From assembly GCA_963422445.2 (NCBI GenBank), contig OY729512.2, positions 2,852,001 through 2,916,000 of the forward strand: a DNA stretch of 64,000 bases, in the 5' to 3' direction. The stretch is from G963422445 sp963422445 (GTDB lineage Bacteria > Pseudomonadota > Alphaproteobacteria > Thalassobaculales > Thalassobaculaceae). The notes under the pieces were generated by a model. That model saw only the letters and a program-made list of their open reading frames with translations. It searched no databases and was not told where the DNA came from. The position numbers were made by a program, and so were the translations under genes. Positions 46,077 through 55,190 of this stretch are shown here, piece after piece. Each line of letters opens with the position of its first letter. Position 1 is the first letter of the stretch.

Positions 46077-48092
46077 ATGCGGGTCGGAATTGAGGTTGGC
46101 GGAACGTTTACGGACCTGGTCGTCGTTGACGGCGCCTCGGTGCGTACGGCAAAGGTGCCGAGCACACCGGCACGGCCGGACGAAGGCGCGATGCAGGCGA
46201 TAGAGGCCGCGGGTCTTGATCCGCGGGCAATCCACGAACTCGTGCATGGCTCCACCGTGGCGACCAATGCCGTTCTGGAACGCAAGGGGGCGAGAGTCTG
46301 TTTCTTCGTGACACGCGGAACCCGCGATCTGCTGCTGTTGCAACGGCATGACAAGGCGGCGATCTATGACCTGCATTACCGCAAGCCGGAACCGGTCGTT
46401 TGGCGTCGGGATGTCTTCGAGATCGATGAACGAATTGCTGCCGACGGTACGGTCATCCGGGCACCCGACCGGGTTGTGATTGCCAGGCAGATCGCTGAGA
46501 ATCTCGCTGATGACAACTATGAGGCCGCAGCCGTCTGTTTTCTGCACTCATACAGCAATCCGGACCACGAACAGACAGTGGCGACGCTCATCCGCGAACA
46601 GGCGCCGGATCTTCCCGTGACCTGCTCGAGCGACGTGACCCGTGAATTCCGCGAATACGAACGCGCATCGACCACTGCGCTCGCAGCTTACGTGCAGCCC
46701 GTGATGGCCGGGTATGTCCGGCGGTTTTCCAGTATCCTTGCCGATCGTGGATTTGCCGGCCGGTTCAGCATCATGCAGTCGAACGGCGGTCGGATGCCGG
46801 CCGAGGTGATGGCACGTAACGCGATTTCGGCGCTGTTTTCCGGACCGGCGGCTGGCGTCGTCGGCGCCGTGCGCAGCGTCGCCACCGCCAGCTTCGGCAA
46901 GATCATCACCCTGGATATGGGAGGCACCAGTACCGATGTTGCGCTGATTGCGGACGGCCAGCCGGAACTTGCGCCGATGACATGCATTGACGGCTTGCCG
47001 GTGAAAACGCCGGTGGTCGATATCGTCACCGTCGGGGCCGGGGGCGGATCGATCGCCTGGGTTGATGACGGGGGCCTGCTTCGAGCCGGCCCTCAATCGG
47101 CTGGCGCAGTGCCAGGCCCGGCCTGCTACGGCCGTGGCGGGGATCAGCCGACCGTGACCGACGCCCATCTTGTCCGTGGTACGCTGCGGACCGACACATT
47201 TCTCGGTGGTCGGATGACGGTTGACCGTGATGCCGCGAGGCAGGTCTACAAGACGTTGGCTCGCCAGTTCGGCCTGTCAATCGAGGATATCGCCGATAGT
47301 GTGATCCGGCTTGCCGAAGTCAGCATAGTGCGAGCGATTGAACAGGTCTCCACCGAACGCGGCCGTGATCCGCGCGATTATGTGCTGGTTCCGTTCGGGG
47401 GCGCCGGGCCATTGCATGCCGCCCGGGTTGCCGAAGATCTGGCGATCGCGACCGTGGTCGTGCCGTCGAACGCAGGGGTTCTGTCGGCGTCGGGTCTTCT
47501 GATGTCGGATCATGTCCATTACAGAACCCAAACCCGGCGACTGGCAGTTACGGAGGCGACCATGCCGGATATCCGCGCGACCGTGGCCCTGTTGCAGTCC
47601 GAAGCGCGGGAGTATCTCAGAACGCTCGGAATCGCGGCCGCCCCGACGTTCGACCGGGTGCTGGACATGCGTTATCTCGGTCAGGCGTTCGAGGTGCCGG
47701 TCTTGCTCGGTGATCGCGATCTCGACCGGCTTGCGGCGGATGATCTTGTCGCGCTGTTTGCGGGGGCGCATCGGCGGATCTTCGAGTTTGCAAAACCGCA
47801 TGGGGATCCCGTCGAGGTCGTATCCTTCCGGGTGGGCGCCAAGGCCCCGCCATCTCCGATGCCGGCTCCCTCCGCCCCGCTGGCGCCAAGGGCGGCAGCG
47901 GGGCGCGGCATCCTGCTGGTCGAGCGCGGCGAGACGCTTGATGTCAGACTACTGGCCCGTGCGGATCTCGGCGCAAGCGGGTTCAACGGGCCGTTGCTGA
48001 TCGATGATAACAGCGCGACAATCTACGTGCCGCCCGGTTGGACGGCGAGACGGGATCGGCTAGACAATGTGATCCTGCAAAAGGAGACGTGA
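46077..48092 (+). CDS. hyuA: Hydantoinase/oxoprolinase family protein, HyuA subunit
   Basis: 671 residues, the usual length. The N-terminal ASKHA phosphate loop GIEVGGTFTDLVVVDG, the substrate-proximal VHGSTVATNAVLERKG, then YERASTTALAAYVQP, SGPAAGVVGAV, LDMGGTSTDVALI and GAGGGSIAWVD, all typical of HyuA / acetone- and acetophenone-carboxylase subunits. Family members use ATP to open hydantoins or 5-oxoproline or to carboxylate ketones with HyuB; which applies here is unknown. ATG 46077 follows CCCGGGAGC. One base separates it from hyuB, so they are co-translated. Confidence 0.92.
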   Translation: MRVGIEVGGTFTDLVVVDGASVRTAKVPSTPARPDEGAMQAIEAAGLDPRAIHELVHGSTVATNAVLERKGARVCFFVTRGTRDLLLLQRHDKAAIYDLHYRKPEPVVWRRDVFEIDERIAADGTVIRAPDRVVIARQIAENLADDNYEAAAVCFLHSYSNPDHEQTVATLIREQAPDLPVTCSSDVTREFREYERASTTALAAYVQPVMAGYVRRFSSILADRGFAGRFSIMQSNGGRMPAEVMARNAISALFSGPAAGVVGAVRSVATASFGKIITLDMGGTSTDVALIADGQPELAPMTCIDGLPVKTPVVDIVTVGAGGGSIAWVDDGGLLRAGPQSAGAVPGPACYGRGGDQPTVTDAHLVRGTLRTDTFLGGRMTVDRDAARQVYKTLARQFGLSIEDIADSVIRLAEVSIVRAIEQVSTERGRDPRDYVLVPFGGAGPLHAARVAEDLAIATVVVPSNAGVLSASGLLMSDHVHYRTQTRRLAVTEATMPDIRATVALLQSEAREYLRTLGIAAAPTFDRVLDMRYLGQAFEVPVLLGDRDLDRLAADDLVALFAGAHRRIFEFAKPHGDPVEVVSFRVGAKAPPSPMPAPSAPLAPRAAAGRGILLVERGETLDVRLLARADLGASGFNGPLLIDDNSATIYVPPGWTARRDRLDNVILQKET

Positions 48093-48093
48093 C

Positions 48094-49728
48094 ATGACAG
48101 TTTCATCGGTCGATCAGGCGGTTATCACCCAGGCGCTGATTGCGGCTGCCGACGAAATGGGCGTCAAGCTGATTCGCTCGGCCCACTCGCCGGTCGTCCG
48201 CGAAGCTCAGGACTGTTCCGCTGCCATTCTGGATCGTGAGGGCCGGGTGGTCGCGCAGGCCGATCTTATTCCGATTCAGCTTGGTTCGGTGACACATACG
48301 TTTCGCGCCTGCCTGGAGCGCCATCCCCTTGAGACCCTGGAAGACGGGGATTTTCTTATCAACAACGATCCGTATTCCGGCGGTCAGCACCTTCCGGATA
48401 TCTTTCTGTTCTCACCGATTTTTCTCGGCGGTGTCCTGATCGGGGTCACGGCGACGGTCGTGCATCATATCGATCTCGGGGGCGGTGCGCCTGGCCTCAA
48501 TCCGGATGCTAGCGATGTGCATGAAGAGGGCATCACCTTTCCGCCAAGCTGTTATTCGATCGAACGTGACTGGAAGGGCGGACCGTTCGAACGGCTGGTC
48601 CGGGCCAACGTCCGCATGCCGGAGGCGACGATCGGCGATATCAACGCCCAGTTCGCCGCCAATGCGATTGGCGGCGAACGGCTCAGGGATCTGTGCCTCA
48701 AGTTCGGAACAGAGACCGTGTTCGAGGCGATGGATGAAATGCTGAACTATTCCGAGCGGCGAATCCGGGTCGCGATTGCTGCCGCTCCGGACGGCGTCTA
48801 TCACGGCGAAGCCTGGCTCGACGATGACGGCAGGAGTGACGATCCGGTGCCGGTCCGCGCCACCCTGACGATCAACGGCGAGTCGATCGCTGTCGACTTT
48901 ACCGGCACCGCCGATCAGGTCGCGACTAATATGAACAGTCCTTTCGCATCGACCGCGTCATCGGCCATTGCCTGCATCAAGGCCGTCCTGACCGATCCGG
49001 ACATCCCGTTTAACGAGGGCGCGGAGCGCGCGATCACGGTCACGGCACCTTACGGATCCCTCGTCAACCCCAAACCACCAGCGCCGGTACGGGCGCGGCT
49101 GTTGCCGAGCTATCGCGTGGTCAATGCGGTGATGAACGCTCTTGCGGAGGCGGTGCCGGACCGTGTCATTGCGCCCGGATTCGATACGACGACTGTCAGC
49201 TGCCTCAGCCACAAGAACGACAGCGGCTACAACATCTATCTTGAGATCTTCGGCGGCGGCTATGGCGCCGGACCCGGCAATGACGGATGTGACGCGGTCG
49301 ATTCGATGCTTTCGAACTGTTCGAATATTCCCATCGAGGCCATGGAAAGCGATTATCCGTTCTTCAGGGTCGACGATTACAGCCTCCGGTCGGCATCCGG
49401 CGGCAGCGGCCGCCATCGCGGTGGCATGGGGTTTCAGCGGATCTATCGAATTCTCGACGATAACGTTACCTTTGCGACCTATGGCGACCGGTTCCGGATT
49501 GCTGCCGAAGGGGTGTTCGGCGGTGGTTCGGGCGCAAAGGCGGAAACTTTCGTCGAGCGTGGCGGTCAGAAGATCCCGCTGACCTCGAAGCAGCAGTTTC
49601 CGCTCAGCCGCGGTGACCGCCTTGTGGTGCGTACCGGTGGTGGTGGCGGTTACGGGCGAGCCGAAGATCGCGACAGCCGATTCCTCGAACGGGACGAAGC
49701 GGACGGCTTTCGGAGCAATCCGGGATAG
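48094..49728 (+). CDS. hyuB: Hydantoinase B/oxoprolinase family protein, HyuB subunit
   Basis: 544 residues. Typical HyuB blocks: LIRSAHSPVVREAQDCSAA, VAQADLIPIQLGSVTHTF, FLINNDPYSGGQHLPDI, HHIDLGGGAPG (metal site with HxxDxGG), and the C-terminal SGGSGRHRGGMGF and FPLSRGDRLVVRTGGGGGYG. Starts one base after hyuA stops, with GGAGACG as its ribosome site. Forms the complex with HyuA in the cytoplasm. Confidence 0.92.
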   Translation: MTVSSVDQAVITQALIAAADEMGVKLIRSAHSPVVREAQDCSAAILDREGRVVAQADLIPIQLGSVTHTFRACLERHPLETLEDGDFLINNDPYSGGQHLPDIFLFSPIFLGGVLIGVTATVVHHIDLGGGAPGLNPDASDVHEEGITFPPSCYSIERDWKGGPFERLVRANVRMPEATIGDINAQFAANAIGGERLRDLCLKFGTETVFEAMDEMLNYSERRIRVAIAAAPDGVYHGEAWLDDDGRSDDPVPVRATLTINGESIAVDFTGTADQVATNMNSPFASTASSAIACIKAVLTDPDIPFNEGAERAITVTAPYGSLVNPKPPAPVRARLLPSYRVVNAVMNALAEAVPDRVIAPGFDTTTVSCLSHKNDSGYNIYLEIFGGGYGAGPGNDGCDAVDSMLSNCSNIPIEAMESDYPFFRVDDYSLRSASGGSGRHRGGMGFQRIYRILDDNVTFATYGDRFRIAAEGVFGGGSGAKAETFVERGGQKIPLTSKQQFPLSRGDRLVVRTGGGGGYGRAEDRDSRFLERDEADGFRSNPG

Positions 49729-49851
49729 ACGGTTCGGCCGGGCTCCGCATCGCTCCCGACATGGCAATGTCACGTGTCGGGTGTTGCGATGTAAGCGGCA
49801 CACTGGCCTGTCGGCGCAGTTCGGCGGCTGTCCGGGGATTCGGCCGATTGC

Positions 49852-51087
49852 CTATTCCGCAGCCTGCTGTTTGAGATCCGTCGAATAACCGATGCCGACC
49901 GGCGCATCGATCTCGAACGGGCTGTTGAGACCGAGTTCCTTGCCGATCTCCCGTATCGCAGGAAACACCTCTTCGCCCAGCAACCGGATACAGGTTAACG
50001 CATCCTCATGGCTGACTGTGCCATCATTGCCCCAGACGGCATAAATGGAAGGTCGGGTTTCCTCAAGCACACGACGGATCCGCGGGATCACGGTTTTTGG
50101 CGTACCGCATATGATGCGGCCCTGCTCGACCTGCTCCTCGAAACTGGTTCGGCCGCGCGGGTTCTCCCGCCGCCCGATCGAGAACTCGACAAAAGCACGG
50201 CGATTCCGGGGCGACGAATACCCAGCCGGCGAGGCCCAGCTAGGATGGGCGAGGCCGGTGAACTCACCCTGCATCCAGCGGAACTGTTTGGCGTTCTCGA
50301 TCGCTTTTTCCTCGGTTTCGGCAACATGGCATTGCTGCAGATAGCCGCGATTTTCCGGGCCGGCGGTATAGCCGCAGCGCTCGGCCTCTTCATCGTAGAT
50401 ATTCCAGATGTTCTGGGTGCTCTCGATCGAGGTGTTGAGCGCGATATAGGGATAGCGCTGGCGCGCCGCCCAGACGATTGTCTCCTTGCTGATGACACCG
50501 GGAACCCAGACTCGCGGATAGGGTTTCTGCAATGGGACGGCCCAGGGATTGACGACCCGGTTCTGGTAATGTGTGCCCTCGAAACGGAACGGCCCTTCTT
50601 TCGTCCAGGCTGCGACGACGAGATCGTGCGCCTCCTCGAAACGTTCCCGGTTGAAGGCGGGATTGACGCCGGCGGCGAGTTGCTCCTGGCCGCCGCCGCG
50701 AACGAACCCGGAGACCAGTCGGCCTTTCGAGATCATGTCGATCATCGCCAGCTCTTCAGCGAGGCGGACAGGATTTTCGGCCAGCGGCAACGGATTGCCA
50801 AGCATGACGATTTTCACGTTTTCGGTGATGGCTGCGAGAATCGCCGCGAAGATGTTGGCCTTCGCCTGCATGCAGAACGGCGCGTTGTGGTGCTCGTTGA
50901 GCATAATGCCATCGATGCCGACGCGGTCGACCAGTTTGTACTCTTCGATGTATTCGTTGTAGAGTTGGCTGCCGGATACCGGATCGAAATGCCGGTTTGA
51001 AAACATCAGGGCCGTGGCTCCGAAATCGAGACCTTTCTGTGCCGGATAGGTCGACATCGGTTGTTCCGTGAAATACATCAGGTGCAT
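49852..51087 (-). CDS. LLM-class flavin-dependent oxidoreductase
   Basis: 411 residues with the bacterial luciferase-like fold: GIDGIMLNEHHNAPF (conserved Asn-Glu-His-His block), MLGNPLPLAENPVRLAEELAMIDMIS, GRLVSGFVRGGGQE, and CGTPKTVIPRI near the end. These enzymes use FMNH2 and O2 to oxidise an organic substrate. It converges on hyuB and is preceded by an alpha/beta hydrolase on the same strand (30 bp gap), an arrangement seen for oxygenase plus hydrolase pairs. Confidence 0.88.
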   Translation of the reverse strand: MHLMYFTEQPMSTYPAQKGLDFGATALMFSNRHFDPVSGSQLYNEYIEEYKLVDRVGIDGIMLNEHHNAPFCMQAKANIFAAILAAITENVKIVMLGNPLPLAENPVRLAEELAMIDMISKGRLVSGFVRGGGQEQLAAGVNPAFNRERFEEAHDLVVAAWTKEGPFRFEGTHYQNRVVNPWAVPLQKPYPRVWVPGVISKETIVWAARQRYPYIALNTSIESTQNIWNIYDEEAERCGYTAGPENRGYLQQCHVAETEEKAIENAKQFRWMQGEFTGLAHPSWASPAGYSSPRNRRAFVEFSIGRRENPRGRTSFEEQVEQGRIICGTPKTVIPRIRRVLEETRPSIYAVWGNDGTVSHEDALTCIRLLGEEVFPAIREIGKELGLNSPFEIDAPVGIGYSTDLKQQAAE

Positions 51088-51116
51088 TATCTGAACTCCT
51101 TTGCGGAGAGTCGGTG

Positions 51117-51902
51117 TCAGCTTGCGATGAAGTCGGTGGTCAAGCGCGCAAGCGCCTCCGGTTGTTCGAGGTCAACGTAATGGCCGGCGTCGGCCACGAT
51201 CTCGAGGTGTGAATTCGTCAGGCGTTCGACAAAGACATCGGCTGCCGAGCGCGGTACGATACGGTCATTGTCACCCCAGACGACCAGGCTCGGTGCCTGC
51301 ACGCTGCCCAGGAGATGGGGCAGGGTCTGGCTGTACATATAGGGTTTCCAGGCGATCCGGAAATTCATTTCGCGGCAGATTTCCCATTCGACAACGAGAT
51401 CGGTCGGTGGTTCCGCGCCGAACACCCGGGCGTAGGCGGCCTGGTCGTGGAATCCGGCCTGGGTGTATTCGAGATGGTTGAACAATGCCTGGTCCATGAT
51501 GAAGCCGTCAGGTGGTTGAATGCCCATCGCTCCGACGAGTACCAGCTTGTCGACCAGGTCCGGCGCCATGGTTGCCATTTCCGCAGCGATCCAGCCTCCG
51601 AAGCCAAGACCGACCAGCGAAACCTTGCCGAGGCCAAGGCTCCCGAGAAGCCAGCGATGGGCGACCGCGACATCGCGAACGCTTCGCATCCAGTCAGGGC
51701 GTTCCGATCGACTGTATCCCGGATGATGCGGCACCAGAACGTCGAAGGATTCCGACAGGGCATCGTAGAATGGCGTCCGGTCGAGTGTACCGATGTCGTG
51801 ATGCAGCACCAGTATCGGGGCGCCGTCTCCGGCGCGCATCAGGTGCATCTGGCACCCGGCCACTAGACGGTCGCTTTCAACCCATTCGATGGTTCCGCTC
51901 AT
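51117..51902 (-). CDS. Alpha/beta-hydrolase fold protein without a nucleophile Ser
   Basis: 261 residues from ATG 51902 (an alternative start lies at 51920). Family blocks: ILVLHHDIGTLDRTPFYDAL, VLVPHHPGYSRS, and the nucleophile-elbow position VSLVGLGFGGWIAAEMA. The elbow reads G-L-G-F-G, so the usual Ser, Asp or Cys of GxSxG is Gly. The acid (VVWGDNDRIVP) and His (DAGHYVDLEQPE) are present. So either not a hydrolase in the usual sense or one that works through His and water. Same transcript as the LLM oxidoreductase (inference). Confidence 0.8.
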   Translation of the reverse strand: MSGTIEWVESDRLVAGCQMHLMRAGDGAPILVLHHDIGTLDRTPFYDALSESFDVLVPHHPGYSRSERPDWMRSVRDVAVAHRWLLGSLGLGKVSLVGLGFGGWIAAEMATMAPDLVDKLVLVGAMGIQPPDGFIMDQALFNHLEYTQAGFHDQAAYARVFGAEPPTDLVVEWEICREMNFRIAWKPYMYSQTLPHLLGSVQAPSLVVWGDNDRIVPRSAADVFVERLTNSHLEIVADAGHYVDLEQPEALARLTTDFIAS

Positions 51903-52165
51903 TTCACACCCTCCCGACAATCGTTGCGGGAACGCTAGCGGCGCGGGCCGGCGAGGGAAAGACGCGGCCGACGCCGTCGATACGGGTATTCGGTTTGTGA
52001 TGACGCTGGTTTCATTTTGTTCCCCGGCGACCCGGCGCTGAGCTGACCCGTAATGCGATATTGGCCCCGATTATTCGGGCACCGCTTTGCGGATCGGCCG
52101 GGAGGTGAGATGGTATCGTCGATAGAATCGACTTTCGATGAATCGCCGAATGTCAGGAGAACGCC

Positions 52166-53263
52166 ATGGATGTCGGCTTGCAAATGGTTTTCACCAAATA
52201 CGGTTGCGATGAAAGCGTGACCGATGAACAGGTCTGGGATGAGGAAATGCGGATCGCGGAGATTGCCGCCGACAGTGGATTCAACTGCCTTTGGGCTGTC
52301 GAGCATCATTTTCGGGATTATTCCTTCTGTCCGGACAACCTGCAACTCATGGCCTATCTGACGGCGAGGCATCCGGATATCGATGTCGGAACCGCCGCCG
52401 TGATCTTGCCGTGGCAGGATCCGCTCCGGGTCGCCGAACGTGCTGCGGTGGTCGATCATCTTTCTGGCGGCCGGCTGCGTCTGGGCGTTGGGCGCGGGCT
52501 TGCCCGGCGGGAGTTCGAGGGATTCCGGACAACGATGACGGAATCCCGCTCCCGTTTCGACGAAGCGGCGGCGATGATTCTCGAAGCCATGCGGACTGGC
52601 TGGATGGAAGGCGAAGGGCCGTTCTATCCGCAACCGAGAGTCGAGATCCGGCCGCGGCCGCGTTTCCCGATCGACGAGCGGATTTACGCCGTCGCGTCAA
52701 GCGAGGACTCGGTGGCATCGGCGGCGCGGCTTGGCGCCCGCATGGTCATGTTCGCGGATCGGCCGTGGGATCGGCGTTTACCGCAAATCCAGCAGCACGC
52801 GCGAATGTTCGCCGATTTGCACGGACGGGCCGGACCACCGCCATTGACGGCTGATTTCTGCGTCTGCACGTCCACCATGGACGGCGCCGAAGAGCTCAGC
52901 CGGCAGTATATGGGAACCTTCGTGTACTCCAACTACGACCATTATGAACTACTCGGCGAGCATTTTTCGAAGGTTAGCGGGTATGATTCCTATGCCGCGA
53001 AGGTCGAGGTGGCAAAAGAGGTCGGTGTCGAGGGCATGGTCGATGGGTTCATGGAGGCGGCTGTCTGGGGAACACCGGACCGGATCCTGCGTGAGCTCGA
53101 ACAGCGGCGCGACGTTATCGGCAACTTCGAGCTTGCCACATCATTCCGGTTTGGCGGTATCCCGATGGATCTGGCTGAACAGTCGATCCGGTTGTTTGCG
53201 GCCGAGGTTTTACCGGTCGTCAAGAGCTGGACGGAGGTCGGTTTGGACATGGCGGGGGAATAG
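52166..53263 (+). CDS. LLM-class flavin-dependent oxidoreductase (second)
   Basis: 365 residues: MDVGLQMVFTKYG, LWAVEHHFRDYSF (EHH block), LTARHPDIDVGTAAVILPWQDPLRVAERAAVVDHLSGGRL, GVGRGLARREFEGF, AVWGTPDRIL. More distant from the first one. ATG 52166 follows AGGAGAACGCC. Divergent from the alpha/beta hydrolase gene. Confidence 0.88.
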   Translation: MDVGLQMVFTKYGCDESVTDEQVWDEEMRIAEIAADSGFNCLWAVEHHFRDYSFCPDNLQLMAYLTARHPDIDVGTAAVILPWQDPLRVAERAAVVDHLSGGRLRLGVGRGLARREFEGFRTTMTESRSRFDEAAAMILEAMRTGWMEGEGPFYPQPRVEIRPRPRFPIDERIYAVASSEDSVASAARLGARMVMFADRPWDRRLPQIQQHARMFADLHGRAGPPPLTADFCVCTSTMDGAEELSRQYMGTFVYSNYDHYELLGEHFSKVSGYDSYAAKVEVAKEVGVEGMVDGFMEAAVWGTPDRILRELEQRRDVIGNFELATSFRFGGIPMDLAEQSIRLFAAEVLPVVKSWTEVGLDMAGE

Positions 53264-53337
53264 GATATCCGGCCGCGCAAGGCTGGCGGGGTTGCAGGCC
53301 GGCAACCGGCCTCCGTTCCGGTTCAGGAGGATGAACG

Positions 53338-54252
53338 GTGACAGATAGTCTTGGATATCTTGGTCTTGGCAATATGGGGCAGCCGATGGCTGACCGGTTG
53401 ATGGACGCTGGGCATCGTCTGGTGGTGCGCGACATCGATCCATCGGCGATGGCACCGTTGCTTGATCGGCATGCGCAGGCTGCCGTTTCGGCGCGGGATC
53501 TGGCCGACAGGGCGGAGATCGTGATTTGCTCCTTGCCGTCAAATCCCGTCATTCGCGATGTGGTGTTGGGGCTGGATGGTCTGATCGACGGTGGTCGGAT
53601 GCAGGTCTATGTCAATGCCTGCACGACGGGATCGGACTTCGCCACAGAAATTTCGGAGGCGTTGGCGGCGAAAGGCGTTTCGACCATCGAAGCACCGGTC
53701 AGCGGGGGGCCGTCCGGCGCCAGGGCCGGTACACTTTCGGTCATGGCATCCGGCCCGCGCGATGTTTATGACCGCGTCGTGCCTTATCTCGAATGTTATG
53801 GCGGGACGTTGGTCTATTGCGGTGAAAAGCCGGGCCTCGCCCAGGTTCTCAAGCTAGCCAACAACATCCTGTTCGCTTCTGCTCTCGTGGCAAGCACCGA
53901 AGCCCTGCTGATGGGTGTCAAGGCCGGTCTCGATCCGGCGTTGATGCTGAAGGCGATCCAGGTGGGCAGCGGGCGAAATTGGGTTACCGAACTGATCATG
54001 CCGAGCCACGTCTTGCCTCGCAGCTTCGATTTCGGAGCCACGCTCGAGGTGTTGATGAAGGATGTCGATCTCGCGCTGGCGGAAGGGGAAGCGCAGAAGG
54101 TGCCGCAATTGCTGTGCCAGCAAGTTCGGCAAATCCTGATGCTGGCGATAAGCCAAGGATGGGAAAAGCGGGACGTCAGCACGTTTGTCCAGCTTCTCGA
54201 AGACTGGGCTGGCGCTGAACTTGACGCGGAGCAATATCAACGGGCTAAATGA
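53338..54252 (+). CDS. NAD(P)-dependent beta-hydroxyacid dehydrogenase (3-hydroxyisobutyrate dehydrogenase family)
   Basis: 304 residues starting at GTG 53338 behind CAGGAGGATGAACG. The Rossmann loop GYLGLGNMGQPMADRL with D of VVRDID suggests NAD. Substrate motif EAPVSGGPSGARAGTLSVM, catalytic Lys in QVLKLANNILF, C-terminal FDFGATLEVLMKDVDLAL. Acts on a 3-hydroxyacid or tartronate-semialdehyde-like compound. Probably cotranscribed with the LLM gene 74 bp upstream. Confidence 0.88.
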   Translation: MTDSLGYLGLGNMGQPMADRLMDAGHRLVVRDIDPSAMAPLLDRHAQAAVSARDLADRAEIVICSLPSNPVIRDVVLGLDGLIDGGRMQVYVNACTTGSDFATEISEALAAKGVSTIEAPVSGGPSGARAGTLSVMASGPRDVYDRVVPYLECYGGTLVYCGEKPGLAQVLKLANNILFASALVASTEALLMGVKAGLDPALMLKAIQVGSGRNWVTELIMPSHVLPRSFDFGATLEVLMKDVDLALAEGEAQKVPQLLCQQVRQILMLAISQGWEKRDVSTFVQLLEDWAGAELDAEQYQRAK

Positions 54253-54336
54253 CTGTTTGTCAATCCAGCCGACCATCGGGTAGTGGGTCAGTTTGAATCT
54301 TGTTGATTCCCGACGGTAGCGCTTCGTAGCCTTCTG

Positions 54337-54470
54337 TCATCGCCAAACACGCCATAGCGACGGCCCATGTCGGGCCGCCCGCGCAATACAAGACCGCATT
54401 GCGGGAACACGCGGGAGTCCCACGCTATGGCGATTGTTTGGCGACCGTCCCGACGCCCGTCGGGACGGCC
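54337..54470. other. Structured leader of Tn-k: long imperfect inverted repeat plus hairpin
   Basis: TCGCCAAACACGCCATAGCG (about 54338-54357) is matched on the other side by CGCTATGGCG then TTGTTTGGCGA (about 54424-54446), with a 2-base bulge. Just after it CGTCCCGAC-GCCC-GTCGGGACG (about 54449-54470) is a perfect 9-bp hairpin. There is no T run, and the region ends 20 bp before the secreted-protein start. Could be an RNA leader or a transposase-related site. Confidence 0.55.
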
Positions 54471-54489
54471 TGAAACTGTGGTGACAGAC

Positions 54490-54786
54490 ATGAGAGCCTT
54501 CTTCGGGGTCTTGGTCTTTCTTGCCTTCGTGGCAACCGCCGCCCCATCCTATGCGTGCATGTTCAGCACCGACTGCAAGCCCGGATCGGAATGCGTCAAA
54601 CCTTCGGGTTCGCTTTACGGCTATTGCGTCGGTGGCATGTTCCCCGGCAACAGCAACGACCGCAGGCCAGCGCGGAACCCGCTCGACATTACCGGCAAGC
54701 AGGGGAACACCTGCATGTTCGATACGCAATGCGGTCCCGGAGGCGTGTGCGTCACCGGTTCCGGTATCTATGGCGCCTGCATGTAA
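54490..54786 (+). CDS. Small secreted protein with two Cys-rich repeats (Tn-k cargo)
   Basis: 98 residues. A Sec signal peptide (MRAFFGVLVFLAFVATAAPSY, cleavage before or at ACMF) is followed by two copies of a repeat with four Cys: CMFSTDCKPGSECV...GYC and CMFDTQCGPGGVCV...GAC, spacing C-5-C-5-C-about 8-C, joined by a Pro/Arg-rich linker. The spacing is like small disulfide-rich (Dickkopf-type) modules. Exported, disulfide-bonded; function unknown. An unusual passenger for an IS1-type element. Confidence 0.7.
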   Translation: MRAFFGVLVFLAFVATAAPSYACMFSTDCKPGSECVKPSGSLYGYCVGGMFPGNSNDRRPARNPLDITGKQGNTCMFDTQCGPGGVCVTGSGIYGACM

Positions 54787-54796
54787 ACAGGGCACA

Positions 54797-54829
54797 CCCC
54801 CGGCGCTCATCGTCTTTGAGCGCCGGGGG
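54797..54829. terminator. Possible terminator hairpin in Tn-k
   Basis: Perfect 13-bp stem (54797-54809 with 54817-54829), 7-base loop, 11 bases after the stop of the secreted protein. No T run follows on the plus strand, so termination is possible but not certain. Confidence 0.5.
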
Positions 54830-54878
54830 CCTGAAGCCAGACCTAGACATTCAGCGGAGCGTTTGTCATATTGAAAGC

Positions 54879-55094
54879 ATGGATCGGCCGAAGAGACCCC
54901 GCGACACGAACCAACGCGCCAAGCGCATCGTGGACTTGGCGACCGGCGAGGTTGAGGACGCCAAGTCCAGCAAAGCTCCGGGGCAGCGCAGGGGCGGTTT
55001 GAAGGGCGGTCCTGCGCGAGCGGCTTCCCTGACATCGGAGCGACGACGCGCCATTGCCAGGAAAGCGGCAGCCGCAAGATGGGGAGAGTCTTAA
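54879..55094 (+). CDS. Small basic protein (Tn-k cargo)
   Basis: 71 residues: MDRPKRPRDTNQRAKRIVDL, then GEVEDAKSSKAPGQRRGGL and a basic Ala-rich end ERRRAIARKAAAARWGES. The last part resembles small histone-H1-like or nucleoid-binding tails seen in many proteobacteria. No ribosome site stands out (TTGAAAGC). Function unknown; DNA binding is an inference from composition. Confidence 0.6.
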   Translation: MDRPKRPRDTNQRAKRIVDLATGEVEDAKSSKAPGQRRGGLKGGPARAASLTSERRRAIARKAAAARWGES

Positions 55095-55190
55095 GTCAGA
55101 TTCTTTTCGACAAAGACGCGCGTCCAAGTCCTGTCAATGAAATCAGGACGCGCTATATGCCTCGCAAGTCACAATCTGACGGGCGAGGCC

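Noticed and set aside
53280..53337. Terminator between the second LLM gene and the dehydrogenase gene
   Set aside because: AGGCCGG-CAA-CCGGCCT gives only a 7-bp stem with no T run and lies just before the ribosome site, so transcription probably continues.
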